The position numbers and the translations under genes were made by a program. Source: Butyrivibrio sp. (GTDB lineage: Bacteria > Bacillota > Clostridia > Lachnospirales > Lachnospiraceae). From it: a stretch of DNA of 64,000 nucleotides. The stretch is taken from contig JAILJR010000151.1 of NCBI GenBank assembly GCA_024694565.1, positions 1 through 64,000 on the forward strand, given 5' to 3'. This document shows positions 36,923-46,940 of this stretch, one piece after another. How positions within the stretch are numbered: position 1 is the first letter of the stretch; every line of letters begins with the position of its first letter. The notes below the pieces were generated by a model. That model was given only the letters and a program-made list of their open reading frames with translations, was not told the origin of the DNA and did not search any database.

Positions 36923-37627
36923 ATGCTACATGATTCAGATATAGACAAATTTGAAAGACTAATTGGTTATACATTTAAGGATAAGGCACTGCTTATTCAG
37001 GCCTTCACCCACAGCTCTTTTGTAAATGAGCAGAAGATAAATAAAAAGAGCGACTATGAGAGGCTTGAGTTTCTGGGAGATGCAGTTCTGGAGATGATTT
37101 CAAGTGCATATCTGTTCAGGACATTTCCCGATAAAAAAGAGGGAGAGATGTCAAAAATCCGTGCTGCTCTTGTATGCGAGGGGGCTCTTGCCATGGATTC
37201 GGAAAAGCTTGATATCAGGAATTATATTCAGCTTGGAAAGGGCGAAGAAGCAACCGGAGGAAGGCAAAAGGAGTCGATAATTGCCGATGTCATGGAGGCA
37301 ATCATCGGTGCTTTATTCCTCGATGGAGGAATCGAGGAGTCAAAGCGCTTTATAGACAGTTATGTCCTTACAAACAAGGAAGCAATTGACAGATTCGGGG
37401 ACAGCAAGTCATTGCTGCAGGAGTTTACCCAGGGACATAATCTGGGAAGCATAAGGTATGAAATATGTGGCGAAAGTGGGCCTGAACATGATAAAATATT
37501 TGAGGTTCGCGTTTTCGTAGGCAATGAGAAACTGGGAGAGGGAACAGGCAAGACCAAGAAGGCTGCTGAGCAGGTTGCCGCCTTTTATGCTTTGCTTGCA
37601 CTTAAGAAAAGATATAAATGTATTTAA
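36923..37627 (+). CDS. rnc: Ribonuclease III
   Basis: 234 residues. The endonuclease domain has the signature YERLEFLGDAVLEMISS with the catalytic Glu and Asp, and the second acidic site in ADVMEAIIGALFLDGG. The C-terminal double-stranded-RNA-binding domain ends in GTGKTKKAAEQVAAFYAL. It cuts rRNA precursors and other duplex RNA; transcripts of the palindromic repeats in this window would be potential substrates. It overlaps smc by 10 bases. Confidence 0.97.
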   Translation: MLHDSDIDKFERLIGYTFKDKALLIQAFTHSSFVNEQKINKKSDYERLEFLGDAVLEMISSAYLFRTFPDKKEGEMSKIRAALVCEGALAMDSEKLDIRNYIQLGKGEEATGGRQKESIIADVMEAIIGALFLDGGIEESKRFIDSYVLTNKEAIDRFGDSKSLLQEFTQGHNLGSIRYEICGESGPEHDKIFEVRVFVGNEKLGEGTGKTKKAAEQVAAFYALLALKKRYKCI

Positions 37628-40600
37628 AAAGTATTGAGATTCACGGCTTTAAGTCTTTTGCAAATAAGATAAAATTTGATTTTCACAATGGCATCACCGG
37701 AATAGTAGGACCTAACGGATCGGGTAAGAGCAATGTTGCCGATGCTGTAAGATGGGTTCTTGGAGAACAGCGTATCAAGCAGCTTCGTGGCGGTTCCATG
37801 CAGGATGTCATATTCGCCGGCACAGAGCTTCGAAAGCCACTTGGATATGCCTATGTAGCCATTACGCTTGACAATTCCGACCATTCGCTGGCTATTGACT
37901 ACGATGAGGTCACGGTATCAAGACGTCTTTACAGGTCCGGTGAAAGTGAATACATGATCAATGGCTCCACCTGCAGGCTCAAGGATGTAAATGAGCTTTT
38001 TATGGATACCGGTATAGGTAAAGAGGGCTACTCAATTATCGGACAGGGCCAGATAGAGCAGATTCTTTCAAGTAAGCCTGAGGACAGGAGAAATCTCTTT
38101 GACGAAGCTGCTGGTATTGTGAAGTTCAAGGCAAGAAAAGAGACTGCAATCAAGAAGCTGGAGGATGAGAAGATCAATCTTACCCGTATCAGCGATATAT
38201 TGCAGGAGCTTGAAAAGCAGCTTGGCCCTTTGAAGAAGCAGTCTGAAACAGCCAGGGAATACCTCACTTACAAGGAAAGACTCAAGACTTTGGATGTGAA
38301 TATGTTCCTGGTTGAGAACAGATCACAGAAACAGCAGCTCGAAGAGGCATCCCAAAACTATGAGATAGCGTTTGGGGCACTTGAGGAAGCCAAGGAAACA
38401 TACGAGAAGACAAAAGAGGAATATGAGAGCATCCAGAAACAGCTGGAGGACGTTGACAGAGAAATTGATGAGGCAAGGGCCAGGATAACGGATTCCTCTA
38501 TAAAAAGGGAAAAACTTGAGGGACAGATAGGTATTCTGAATGAGAAGATCAAATCTGCCTCTGATAACGATGCTCATTTTAAGAAGAGACAACGGGATGA
38601 GCAGGAAAAAATAGAGATAAGAAATGCTGAGAAGGAAAAGCTTCTTGAGGAGAAGGAAAAAATTGATTCAGAGGCCAGGGAGCTGCTTTCCGAAAGGAGC
38701 GAAGCAAGGAAAGAGCTGGACAGCGTTCTTCTTCAGATTTCAAATATCAATGATGAAATAGAACAGTGTAAAAATACTATTGTAGAAACTCTTGATAAAA
38801 GGGCCAACATAAAATCAAAGCTCAGCTCACTGGACACCATGAAGGAGCAGGTGAACATAAGAAAGGCAGAGCTCACAGGTAAGCTTGTCAGGGCCCGTTC
38901 TGATGAGTCCAGGCAGGAGGAGACACTTAAAAAGCTAAAGGATGAGTTTGACGCTGTTACAGAGCAGATTTCTCAGATGAACCGGAAAAAGAAGGATGCA
39001 GAATCAGAGCTTGTCGGAATAAGGGAAAAACTTACCGCGAAGGATGAGGAGCTCCGAAAGAACGGGGAGCAGTATCAGCAGCTTAAGTCAAGACATGATG
39101 CACTGGCAAATATAACCGAGAGATATGAGGGATATGGCGGATCGGTCAAGAAGGTCATGGAGCGAAAGGATGATACAAAGGGTATCATCGGTGTAGTTGC
39201 AGATATAATCAAGACAGAGCCAAAATATGAGACTGCGATAGAGGTGGCTCTCGGTGGCAACATTCAGAACATAGTAACAGATGACGAAGAAACAGCCAAG
39301 AAGATGATCCGTTACCTCAAGGATACAAAGGCAGGAAGGGCAACCTTTCTTCCTCTTACTTCACTTGATAATCCGCCTGAGTTAAAGGCCAGGGAGGTTT
39401 TGAATGAAAAGGGCGTACTTGGTATGGCGGATGAGCTTGTCACAACGGATGAAAAGTACAAGACTGTTGCACGTGCCATGCTTGGACGTATCGTCGTTGT
39501 GGACAATGTTGACAATGCAGTTAAGATAGCCAGGAAGTATAATTATACTATCAGGATGGTAACTCTCGAGGGAGAGCTTCTGGTACCCGGAGGAGCCATA
39601 AGCGGAGGTGCATTCAGGAATAATTCCAATCTCCTTGGGCGAAGAAGAGAGATGGATGAGCTTGAGAGCGGCATCAAAAAAGCAAAGGAAAAGACCGAAA
39701 AGCTTCAGGAGGAAATAAAAGCTACAAAGGATAAACGAAATGAACTGAGATCCCTTGTAGAAGAGATAAGGACAAAGCTGCAGGAGAAATTCATCGCTCA
39801 GAATACTGCCAGAATAAATGTTGAGAACGAAGAGAAGCGGATGAATGAGCAGAAGAACAGCTTCACGTCTCTTCGAAGCGAAAATGCAGAGATCGAAGAA
39901 AAGCTTAAGGATATAGCAAGGCAGAAGGATGAAGCTCTTTTGTCTCTCACTGAATCACAGAACCTTGAGAAGGAAGCCTCTGACAAGGTTAACAGATTCC
40001 AGGCGCAGCTTGAAGGCCTTCACGAGATTGAGGAGAAGGAAAACGAGAAGGTTGCCAAGTGGGACATCCAGTATGAGAGGATCAAGCAGAAACAGGAATT
40101 CCAACAGCAGAATATTGAGCGTGTCAATGAAGAGATAAGATCCGAAGAGGAAGCTCTTGCGGAGATTCTTGAAACGATTAAGAAGAATACAAGTACTCTT
40201 GATCAGAGCAAAAAGGACATCGAGGAGATAAGGCTTACAATTGAAGCCTCTGAAGATGTGCACACAGATGCTACCAAAAAGCTGGATGAGAAGAGAGAGA
40301 TAAAAAAGTCTCTTTCCGATTCTCAGAAGGAATTCTTTACCAGGACACAGGAGCTGAACAGGCAAATGTCTGATCTGGACAAGGAGGTTGTAAGGCTCTC
40401 CAATAAAAAGGAGAAATGCCAGGAGGCAATAGAAACCCAGATAAGCTATATGTGGAACGAATACCAGATAACGCTCTCAGATGCTGCTGAGCTTCGGAAT
40501 GAGGAGATGACAGATATTCCTGCAATGCGGCGTGAAATTACTTCTCTCAAGGATTCAATCAGAAAACTGGGTGTGGTAAATGTAAATGCCATAGAGGATT

Positions 40601-41175
40601 ACAAGAACATATCCGAGCGCTATGTATTCATGAAAAATCAGCACGATGACATCATAGAGGCCGAGAGGCAGCTAAGGGAGATAATCCAGGAGCTTGATGA
40701 ATCCATGAGAAAGCAGTTCATTGAGCAGTTCCATCTGATAAATTCGGAGTTCGACAAGGTGTTCAAGGAGATGTTCGGCGGTGGTAAGGGCAACCTTGAG
40801 CTTGCAGAGAACGAGGATGTGCTTGAAGCCGGTATCAGGATAAATGCGCAGCCTCCGGGAAAGAAGCTTGTAAATATGATGCAGATGTCCGGTGGAGAGA
40901 AAGCTTTAACGGCTATTGCACTTCTGTTTGCGATTCAGAATCTCAAGCCTTCTCCTTTCTGCCTTCTTGATGAGATAGAGGCGGCTCTTGATGAGAATAA
41001 CGTGGTTCGTTTTGCCAGATATCTTCACAAGCTTTCGAGCACGCAGTTTATTGTAATTACTCATCGTCGTGGTACAATGGAAAGTGCTGACAGACTATAC
41101 GGTATAACAATGCAGGAGAAAGGTGTATCCACACTGGTTAGTGTAAACCTCATTGATAAGGAGCTTACAAACTGA
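37618..41175 (+). CDS. smc: Chromosome segregation ATPase SMC
   Basis: 1185 residues, the usual length. The N-terminal head has Walker A GPNGSGKSNVADAVRWVLGE, followed by a long coiled coil, a hinge at about 510-680 (GYGGSVKKVMERKD, GRATFLPLTSLDN) and a second coiled coil. The C-terminal head has signature MSGGEKALTAIALLFA and Walker B PFCLLDEIEAALDE. It forms condensin with ScpA and ScpB. It starts inside the rnc gene and ends on the ftsY start (TGATG), so rnc-smc-ftsY are translationally coupled. Confidence 0.98.
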   Translation: MYLKSIEIHGFKSFANKIKFDFHNGITGIVGPNGSGKSNVADAVRWVLGEQRIKQLRGGSMQDVIFAGTELRKPLGYAYVAITLDNSDHSLAIDYDEVTVSRRLYRSGESEYMINGSTCRLKDVNELFMDTGIGKEGYSIIGQGQIEQILSSKPEDRRNLFDEAAGIVKFKARKETAIKKLEDEKINLTRISDILQELEKQLGPLKKQSETAREYLTYKERLKTLDVNMFLVENRSQKQQLEEASQNYEIAFGALEEAKETYEKTKEEYESIQKQLEDVDREIDEARARITDSSIKREKLEGQIGILNEKIKSASDNDAHFKKRQRDEQEKIEIRNAEKEKLLEEKEKIDSEARELLSERSEARKELDSVLLQISNINDEIEQCKNTIVETLDKRANIKSKLSSLDTMKEQVNIRKAELTGKLVRARSDESRQEETLKKLKDEFDAVTEQISQMNRKKKDAESELVGIREKLTAKDEELRKNGEQYQQLKSRHDALANITERYEGYGGSVKKVMERKDDTKGIIGVVADIIKTEPKYETAIEVALGGNIQNIVTDDEETAKKMIRYLKDTKAGRATFLPLTSLDNPPELKAREVLNEKGVLGMADELVTTDEKYKTVARAMLGRIVVVDNVDNAVKIARKYNYTIRMVTLEGELLVPGGAISGGAFRNNSNLLGRRREMDELESGIKKAKEKTEKLQEEIKATKDKRNELRSLVEEIRTKLQEKFIAQNTARINVENEEKRMNEQKNSFTSLRSENAEIEEKLKDIARQKDEALLSLTESQNLEKEASDKVNRFQAQLEGLHEIEEKENEKVAKWDIQYERIKQKQEFQQQNIERVNEEIRSEEEALAEILETIKKNTSTLDQSKKDIEEIRLTIEASEDVHTDATKKLDEKREIKKSLSDSQKEFFTRTQELNRQMSDLDKEVVRLSNKKEKCQEAIETQISYMWNEYQITLSDAAELRNEEMTDIPAMRREITSLKDSIRKLGVVNVNAIEDYKNISERYVFMKNQHDDIIEAERQLREIIQELDESMRKQFIEQFHLINSEFDKVFKEMFGGGKGNLELAENEDVLEAGIRINAQPPGKKLVNMMQMSGGEKALTAIALLFAIQNLKPSPFCLLDEIEAALDENNVVRFARYLHKLSSTQFIVITHRRGTMESADRLYGITMQEKGVSTLVSVNLIDKELTN

Positions 41176-42104
41176 TGGCAGGATTTTTTGAAAAATTAGC
41201 GGCGGGTCTTACAAAGACACGCGACAAATTCGTCAAGGGAATAGATAATGTCTTTAACGGATATACAAGCATTGATGATGACTTCTATGAGGAGCTTGAG
41301 GAAGTGCTCATCATGGGTGATATCGGTGTCAATGCGACCAGTACAATAATGGACAGGCTGCGTGAGCACGTCAGGGAGCAGCACATCACTGACCCTGAGA
41401 AGTGCAGGGCTCTCCTTTTGCAGGATATCTGGCAACAGATGAAGATTGATGAGCATGCCTATGATTTTGAGGACAAAAAGACCATAATCTTCGTTATAGG
41501 AGTAAACGGAGTAGGCAAGACCACATCTGTCGGAAAGCTTGCAGCGATATTCAAAAACAAGGGCAAGAAGGTGATCATAGCCGCTGCGGATACCTACAGG
41601 GCGGCTGCCACGGAACAGCTTGTTGAGTGGGCTGACAGGGCAGGAGCTCCAATAATCACAGGAAGGGAGGGTGCAGATCCCGCCAGCGTAATATATGATG
41701 CAACAAGCGCTTTTAAGGCAAGGGACTGTGATATTCTCATTGTTGATACCGCCGGAAGGCTTCACAACAAAAAGAACCTGATGGAGGAGCTTGCCAAGAT
41801 GAACAGGATCATTGACAAGGAACTTCCCGGTATCTGCAGGGAGAACTTTATTGTTCTTGACGGCACTACAGGACAGAACGCGATCATGCAGGCCCGTGAG
41901 TTTGGCGATGTTGCAGATCTGACAGGTATCATTCTCACAAAGCTTGATGGTACAGCAAAGGGAGGTATTGCGGTAGCAATAGTATCGGAGCTCAATATTC
42001 CTGTAAAATATGTTGGTGTCGGCGAAGGCATAGATGACCTGGAGAGATTCAGTCCGGCTGAATTTGTGGACGCACTGTTTCTTGACAGCGTAGAGAAGAA
42101 ATGA
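41175..42104 (+). CDS. ftsY: Signal recognition particle receptor FtsY
   Basis: 309 residues, NG domains only, without the long acidic domain of E. coli FtsY. The N-domain is followed by G1 GVNGVGKTTSVGKLA, DTYRAAATEQL, DTAGRLHNKKNLMEEL and TKLDGTAKGG. It docks ribosome-SRP complexes at the membrane. In other Firmicutes ylxM and ffh follow at once; here a palindromic element, ilvA and a lysozyme gene lie between. Confidence 0.97.
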   Translation: MAGFFEKLAAGLTKTRDKFVKGIDNVFNGYTSIDDDFYEELEEVLIMGDIGVNATSTIMDRLREHVREQHITDPEKCRALLLQDIWQQMKIDEHAYDFEDKKTIIFVIGVNGVGKTTSVGKLAAIFKNKGKKVIIAAADTYRAAATEQLVEWADRAGAPIITGREGADPASVIYDATSAFKARDCDILIVDTAGRLHNKKNLMEELAKMNRIIDKELPGICRENFIVLDGTTGQNAIMQAREFGDVADLTGIILTKLDGTAKGGIAVAIVSELNIPVKYVGVGEGIDDLERFSPAEFVDALFLDSVEKK

Positions 42105-42121
42105 TGATTCTTATATAAAAA

Positions 42122-42327
42122 GATGTTGAGGTCAAAAGTCACCTGGTGGCTCCGTGGCTGTGCATATTGCACAAGCAACTGAGAGGCCCTTGTGAGCGGT
42201 TGGTACTTAGAGGCCGTACTTTGGCCTCTTAGTACCGTTACCAGCGAGCAGGAGCGAAAGCGTGCCCGAAGTGATTGCACAATATGCACAGCCATGGAGA
42301 CGCAAGGTGACTTTTGACCTCAACATC
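42122..42327. repeat. 206-bp palindromic MITE-like element, copy 1
   Basis: It has 23-bp perfect terminal inverted repeats beginning GATGTTGAGGTCAAAAG. The arms stay complementary for about 50 bases (shared core GGCTGTGCATATTG) and the centre holds an AGAGGCC/GGCCTCT hairpin. A 7-base direct repeat ATAAAAA (42115-42121 and 42328-42334) flanks it, a possible target-site duplication in AT-rich DNA. A copy with 9 differences lies at 47369-47574. No coding frame. Confidence 0.85.
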
Positions 42328-42376
42328 ATAAAAATATAAAAATTCCTGGGATTCACCAAAGGAGGGGAGACGACAG

Positions 42377-43603
42377 ATGTCTGATGAAAAAAAGATGACT
42401 CTTGAGAAATTTGAAGAGGCGTATGAGGATGTTAAGAAGGTAACGCTTGAGACCAAACTTATTTACAGCGACTACTGGAGCGGTGCTACGGGTAATAAGG
42501 TTTATTTAAAGCCGGAGAATCTCCAGAGAACCGGTGCATATAAGGTGCGGGGGGCATATTACAAAATAACGACAATGTCTGATGAGGAGAGGAAGAAGGG
42601 GCTTATAACAGCTTCTGCAGGCAACCATGCACAGGGAGTGGCTTATGCTGCGAGGCAGTACGGTGTAAAGGCTACAATCTGCATGCCTACCTCCACACCG
42701 CTTATAAAGGTTAACAGAACAAAGGCACTTGGAGCTGAGGTCGTGCTTTATGGCGATGTTTATGACGATGCCTACAAAAAGGCATTAGAGCTTGCCAAAG
42801 AGCATGGTTATACACTGGTGCATCCTTTCGATGATCTTGATGTTGCAACAGGCCAGGGAACTATCGCAATGGAGATAATCAAGGAGCTGCCGACTGTTGA
42901 TATCATTCTTGTTCCGATTGGAGGAGGCGGACTTGCTACAGGAGTTTCGACTCTGGCAAAGCTGCTCAATCCCAAAATAAAGGTTATAGGTGTTGAGCCT
43001 GCCGGTGCAAACTGTATGCAGCAGTCTTTAAAAGAGGGAAAGGTAGTGACAATGCCCAGTGTAAACACCATTGCAGACGGAACTGCGGTAAAGACACCGG
43101 GAGAGCATATCTTTCCATATATTCAGAAAAATCTTGATGACATTATAACAGTTCCCGATGAGGATCTTGTTGTCTCTTTCCTTGACATGGTTGAGAATCA
43201 CAAGATGGTTGTGGAGAACTCAGGACTATTGTCTGTTGCAGCTCTGAGGCAGCTCGGGGTAAAGAACAAGAAGATTGCCTGCGTTCTCTCCGGAGGAAAT
43301 ATGGACATTATCACAATGTCCTCCGTTGTACAGCAGGGACTGATAATGAGAGACAGGATATTTACAGTTTCCGTGCTTCTTCCTGACAAGCCGGGTGAGC
43401 TCTCCAGAGTTGCGGGGGTAATTGCAGAGGTCAGCGGCAATGTCATAAAGCTTGAGCACAATCAGTTTGTATCCATCAACAGAAATGCAGCTGTTGAGCT
43501 GAGGATCACTCTTGAAGCCTTCGGAAGCGATCACAAGGAGCAGATTCTTGCTGCGCTCAAGGAAAAGGGATATCAGCCCAAGATAGTAAGGACCAATATT
43601 TGA
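42377..43603 (+). CDS. ilvA: Threonine ammonia-lyase with C-terminal ACT domain
   Basis: 408 residues, PLP fold-type II. The cofactor Lys is in RTGAYKVRGAYYK, the phosphate-binding loop is GGGGLATGVS, and VLSGGNMD lies later. The C-terminal ~75 residues (FTVSVLLPDKPGELSRVAG onward) form an ACT domain, so allosteric control is likely. It converts threonine to 2-oxobutyrate, which feeds IlvB for isoleucine; with the ilv genes of this window a biosynthetic role is favoured, but catabolic enzymes share this length. AAAGGAGGGGAG precedes the start. Confidence 0.93.
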   Translation: MSDEKKMTLEKFEEAYEDVKKVTLETKLIYSDYWSGATGNKVYLKPENLQRTGAYKVRGAYYKITTMSDEERKKGLITASAGNHAQGVAYAARQYGVKATICMPTSTPLIKVNRTKALGAEVVLYGDVYDDAYKKALELAKEHGYTLVHPFDDLDVATGQGTIAMEIIKELPTVDIILVPIGGGGLATGVSTLAKLLNPKIKVIGVEPAGANCMQQSLKEGKVVTMPSVNTIADGTAVKTPGEHIFPYIQKNLDDIITVPDEDLVVSFLDMVENHKMVVENSGLLSVAALRQLGVKNKKIACVLSGGNMDIITMSSVVQQGLIMRDRIFTVSVLLPDKPGELSRVAGVIAEVSGNVIKLEHNQFVSINRNAAVELRITLEAFGSDHKEQILAALKEKGYQPKIVRTNI

Positions 43604-43666
43604 TAAATAAATCAAAGAAAAAGGTCATTATTTGTGCATAGTTATTTTGATGAGAGAAAGTGGAGT

Positions 43667-44770
43667 ATGAAAAAAAGTAAAGCTTCAGATTACCGTTATG
43701 TAAGGGGTTTGCGAAACACTCATAACATAATATCCATAATATTTCTGAGCCTTGTTTCAATTCTGGCTCTATCCTTCAGTATTGTCCTTCTTATCAGAAA
43801 CGCGACGCTTCAAAGGCAGGAGGAAGCTGTGCAGAGTGAGCTTGACGCTCTGAATGCCGAGGGGTATTTCACAACCACGGAGACACAAAAGCTCGTGGAG
43901 ACAGCAAAGAAGGAAGCTGAGGAAACAACGAAGAGCTCCATAAGGAGTATGATACAGAAAAAACTGGAAAGCGGCGACAGCACAATATCTGCAATAAGAG
44001 CACTGTTTCCGGAGCAGATGGTCGTTGCCAGCTCAGGCAGGTACTATTTCTTTCCGATACTTGATGCCATAAAACGCCACGGCTTTTCCGACACCGACTT
44101 TGAGCTTGATGAAAAGGGCTTCATCAAGTATGTGGGAGAGGACAAAAGCTTGACCTTCAGGAACGGAGTCGATGTCTCCAGATTTCAGGGAGATATTGAC
44201 TGGGCCAGAGTTGCCGGCGCAGGCATTGACTTTGCCATTGTAAGAGCCGGACTCAGGGGAACAACAGAGGGCAAGGTTCTTGCTGATGACTGCTTTGAGG
44301 ACAATGTGGAGGGAGCACTGAAAAACGGCATCGATGTTGGTGTGTATTTTTATTCCCAGGCCATAAATGAGGCTGAGGCAAAAGAGGAAGCTCAGATGAT
44401 GCTGGATATGATAGAGCCCTATGAGATCAAATATCCGGTAGTTATCGATGTGGAATCTGCTGATTCCGAAAATGCAAGGACCAACAATCTGACTACAGAT
44501 CAGTATGAAGCAGTGGTAAGGACATTTCTGGAGACTGTCAGAAATGCCGGCTACACGCCAATGATCTATGGCAATGTCAAGACATATACTCTTCTTGTAG
44601 ATGCAATTGATGTCGATGATTACGACATATGGATAGCATATTACGGCATTCCCATGTACTACCCTTATCACTTTGATATTTGGCAGTACAGCTCCACAGG
44701 TACTGTTCCCGGTATAGAGGGAAATGTGGATTTAAATATTTGCCTGACAGATTATACCGCGAAGAATTGA
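43667..44770 (+). CDS. Membrane-anchored GH25 lysozyme-like protein
   Basis: About 367 residues. A Lys/Arg-rich start, one membrane helix (about 20-42, NIISIIFLSLVSILALSFSIVLLI) and a helical stalk precede a glycoside hydrolase 25 domain (about 165-365). Its motifs are GVDVSRFQGDIDW, FAIVRAG, DVGVYFYSQA, YPVVIDVE with the catalytic acids, and FDIWQYSSTG. It would cut peptidoglycan from the outer face of the membrane. The start is uncertain: ATG 43667 follows GAAAGTGGAG closely, and a GTG at 43634 with AAAGG would add 11 residues. Confidence 0.88.
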   Translation: MKKSKASDYRYVRGLRNTHNIISIIFLSLVSILALSFSIVLLIRNATLQRQEEAVQSELDALNAEGYFTTTETQKLVETAKKEAEETTKSSIRSMIQKKLESGDSTISAIRALFPEQMVVASSGRYYFFPILDAIKRHGFSDTDFELDEKGFIKYVGEDKSLTFRNGVDVSRFQGDIDWARVAGAGIDFAIVRAGLRGTTEGKVLADDCFEDNVEGALKNGIDVGVYFYSQAINEAEAKEEAQMMLDMIEPYEIKYPVVIDVESADSENARTNNLTTDQYEAVVRTFLETVRNAGYTPMIYGNVKTYTLLVDAIDVDDYDIWIAYYGIPMYYPYHFDIWQYSSTGTVPGIEGNVDLNICLTDYTAKN

Positions 44771-44775
44771 TTTAT

Positions 44776-44814
44776 GAAGGTGTCAAGAAAAAATACTTGA
44801 CACCTTCTTTATTT
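44776..44814 (+). terminator. Intrinsic terminator after the GH25 gene
   Basis: A 12-bp perfect stem GAAGGTGTCAAG/CTTGACACCTTC with an 8-nt loop, followed by TTTATTT. Confidence 0.88.
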
Positions 44815-44860
44815 AGGACTAATATAACATTTGTGCTTATATTGAAAGGTGTGTTTTTCA

Positions 44861-45202
44861 ATGGACAAGATCGTGGAACAGGGCTTGTTGTATGACTTCT
44901 ACGGCGAGCTTTTAACTGATCATCAGAAAAAGATATATGAGTCCGCCGTTTATGAAGATATGTCGCTCACCGAAATAGCCGATGAGAATGGCATAAGCAA
45001 GCAGGGGGTGCATGATATTCTGAAAAGATGCACCCGGGCACTTCAGGAATACGAGGATAAGCTTCACATGATAAGGCGCTTTGAGGCAATCAAGACGCAG
45101 GCAGAAGAGCTTAAAAGCTTATCTGAAAATGCCGAGGCTTTAGAGACTATTCAGAGGAGCATAGCTGATATTTCTGATAAAATTCTGGAGGAGCTTGGTT
45201 AA
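44861..45202 (+). CDS. ylxM: YlxM-family helix-turn-helix protein linked to SRP
   Basis: 113 residues. A sigma-70 region-4-like helix-turn-helix (YEDMSLTEIADENGISKQGVHDILKR) is followed by a charged coiled-coil tail. YlxM proteins are encoded beside ffh and associate with or modulate the signal recognition particle. The ATG at 44861 follows GAAAGG at some distance. The stop overlaps the ffh start (TAATG), so the two are coupled. Confidence 0.93.
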   Translation: MDKIVEQGLLYDFYGELLTDHQKKIYESAVYEDMSLTEIADENGISKQGVHDILKRCTRALQEYEDKLHMIRRFEAIKTQAEELKSLSENAEALETIQRSIADISDKILEELG

Positions 45203-46578
45203 TGGCTTTTGAAAGTCTTACAGACAAATTACAAAATATATTCAAGAACCTTAGGAGCAAGGGTGTCCTTACCGAAGAGGATGTAAAGGTTGCACTCAAG
45301 GAAGTAAAGATGGCCCTTCTTGAGGCCGACGTAAGCTTTAAGGTAGTAAAGCAGTTTGTTTCATCTGTAGAAAAAAGGGCTATAGGTGAGGGCGTTTTAA
45401 ACGGACTTAATCCCGGGCAGATGGTCATCAAAATAGTCAATGAAGAGATGATATCCCTGATGGGTTCCGATACCACAGAGATAGCACTTTTGCCCATCAA
45501 TGAGATCACGGTTATCATGATGTGTGGTCTTCAGGGCTCAGGTAAGACGACTACCGCGGCCAAGATCGCCGGCAAGCTCAAGCTTAAAGGACGAAAGGTT
45601 CTTCTGGCTGCCTGTGATATCTACAGGCCTGCTGCCATAGATCAGCTGCGCATCAATGCCCAGAAGCAGGGTGTCGACTTCTTTTCAATGGGAACTGATG
45701 TAAGTGCAGTTGAAATTGCGAAGGCATCTGTCGAGTATGCCCGCAAGAACCAGGACAACGTTGTTATCATAGATACTGCAGGACGACTTCAGATTGATGA
45801 AGCCATGATGCAGGAGCTCGTTGATATAAAGAACAATGTCGCGGTCAATCAGTCACTCCTTGTTGTGGATGCCATGACAGGTCAGGATGCGGTGAACGTT
45901 GCTACTCAGTTCAATGAGAAGGTTGGCATTGACGGAATTATCCTTTCCAAGATGGATGGTGATTCAAGAGGCGGTGCAGCTCTTTCAGCCAAGGCAGTGA
46001 CAGGCAAGCCGATTCTCTACGTAGGTATGGGCGAGAAATTAAGCGATCTCGAGCAGTTCTACCCTGACAGAATGGCCAGCAGGATACTTGGCATGGGTGA
46101 TGTGCTGAGCCTGATTGATAAGGCGATTGAAGCCAACGCCGAAATGGATGCCCAAAAAGAAAAAGAGATGGCCCAGAAGATGAAGAAGGGCAAGCTCGAT
46201 TTCGAGATGTATCTTGAGAGCATGAAACAGATGCGCAATATGGGCGGACTTGGTGCGATAATGAATATGCTTCCCGGAATGGGCAGGATAAGCGACGACC
46301 AGCTTCCCGATGAGAAGGAGCTTGCAAGGCTTGAAGCCATAGTTCTTTCAATGACACCACAGGAGCGCAAGAATCCCAAGCTGATGACTCCGCAGAGAAA
46401 GTACAGGATAGCTAAGGGTTCAGGAAATGATATAGCCGCTGTAAACAGATTCATCAAACAGTTTGATCAGATGCAAAAGATGATGAAGCAGATGCCGGGG
46501 CTCTTCGGAGGCAAGAAGAGAGGCATGGGCGGCCTTGGAGGTTTGGGAAGATTTTCGGGAAAAAATAAGTTCTTTTAA
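45202..46578 (+). CDS. ffh: Signal recognition particle protein Ffh
   Basis: 458 residues. N domain, GTPase G domain with GLQGSGKTTTAAKIA, DTAGRLQIDEAMMQEL and SKMDGDSRGGAALS, and a Met-rich M domain (about 310-458) ending in Gly/Lys-rich sequence that binds SRP RNA and signal peptides. Partner of FtsY upstream. The SRP RNA gene itself is not in the window as far as I can see. Confidence 0.98.
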   Translation: MAFESLTDKLQNIFKNLRSKGVLTEEDVKVALKEVKMALLEADVSFKVVKQFVSSVEKRAIGEGVLNGLNPGQMVIKIVNEEMISLMGSDTTEIALLPINEITVIMMCGLQGSGKTTTAAKIAGKLKLKGRKVLLAACDIYRPAAIDQLRINAQKQGVDFFSMGTDVSAVEIAKASVEYARKNQDNVVIIDTAGRLQIDEAMMQELVDIKNNVAVNQSLLVVDAMTGQDAVNVATQFNEKVGIDGIILSKMDGDSRGGAALSAKAVTGKPILYVGMGEKLSDLEQFYPDRMASRILGMGDVLSLIDKAIEANAEMDAQKEKEMAQKMKKGKLDFEMYLESMKQMRNMGGLGAIMNMLPGMGRISDDQLPDEKELARLEAIVLSMTPQERKNPKLMTPQRKYRIAKGSGNDIAAVNRFIKQFDQMQKMMKQMPGLFGGKKRGMGGLGGLGRFSGKNKFF

Positions 46579-46661
46579 TACAAGATATGTCTTTGCAGCA
46601 AGTGCTGTCTGATACATATAAAACAAGTAAATTTTTATAATTTTAATGGAGGAAAGTTAAA

Positions 46662-46907
46662 ATGGCAGTAAAAATCAGATTAAAGAGAATTGGTAAGAAG
46701 AAGGTTCCTTTTTACAGAATTATCGTTTCAGATTCAAAGTTCCCTGTACAGGGCAAGTTCATTGAGGAGATCGGAACTTATGATCCCAACACAGATCCCA
46801 GCACAGTAAAGGTTAATGAGGAGCTTGCCAGGAAGTGGCTTTCAAATGGTGCTCAGCCAACAGAGTCTGTAGCCAAACTGTTCAGACAGGCCGGCATTCA
46901 GAAATAA
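46662..46907 (+). CDS. rpsP: Ribosomal protein S16
   Basis: 81 residues beginning [25 protein letters not shown] (shown in part: [18 protein letters not shown]), with the family motifs [18 protein letters not shown] and [21 protein letters not shown] precedes the ATG. It heads the rpsP-khpA pair that follows ffh in most Firmicutes. Confidence 0.98.
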   Translation: MAVKIRLKRIGKKKVPFYRIIVSDSKFPVQGKFIEEIGTYDPNTDPSTVKVNEELARKWLSNGAQPTESVAKLFRQAGIQK

Positions 46908-46940
46908 GACCTATTAAAAAAATATGCCGGAGGTTGATCA

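Noticed and set aside
42122-42327. CRISPR array or insertion sequence
   Set aside because: There is no repeat-spacer pattern and no transposase; it is a single palindromic unit found twice in the window.
44033-44671. 212-codon - strand frame inside the GH25 gene
   Set aside because: Antisense shadow; the + strand protein has clear GH25 motifs.
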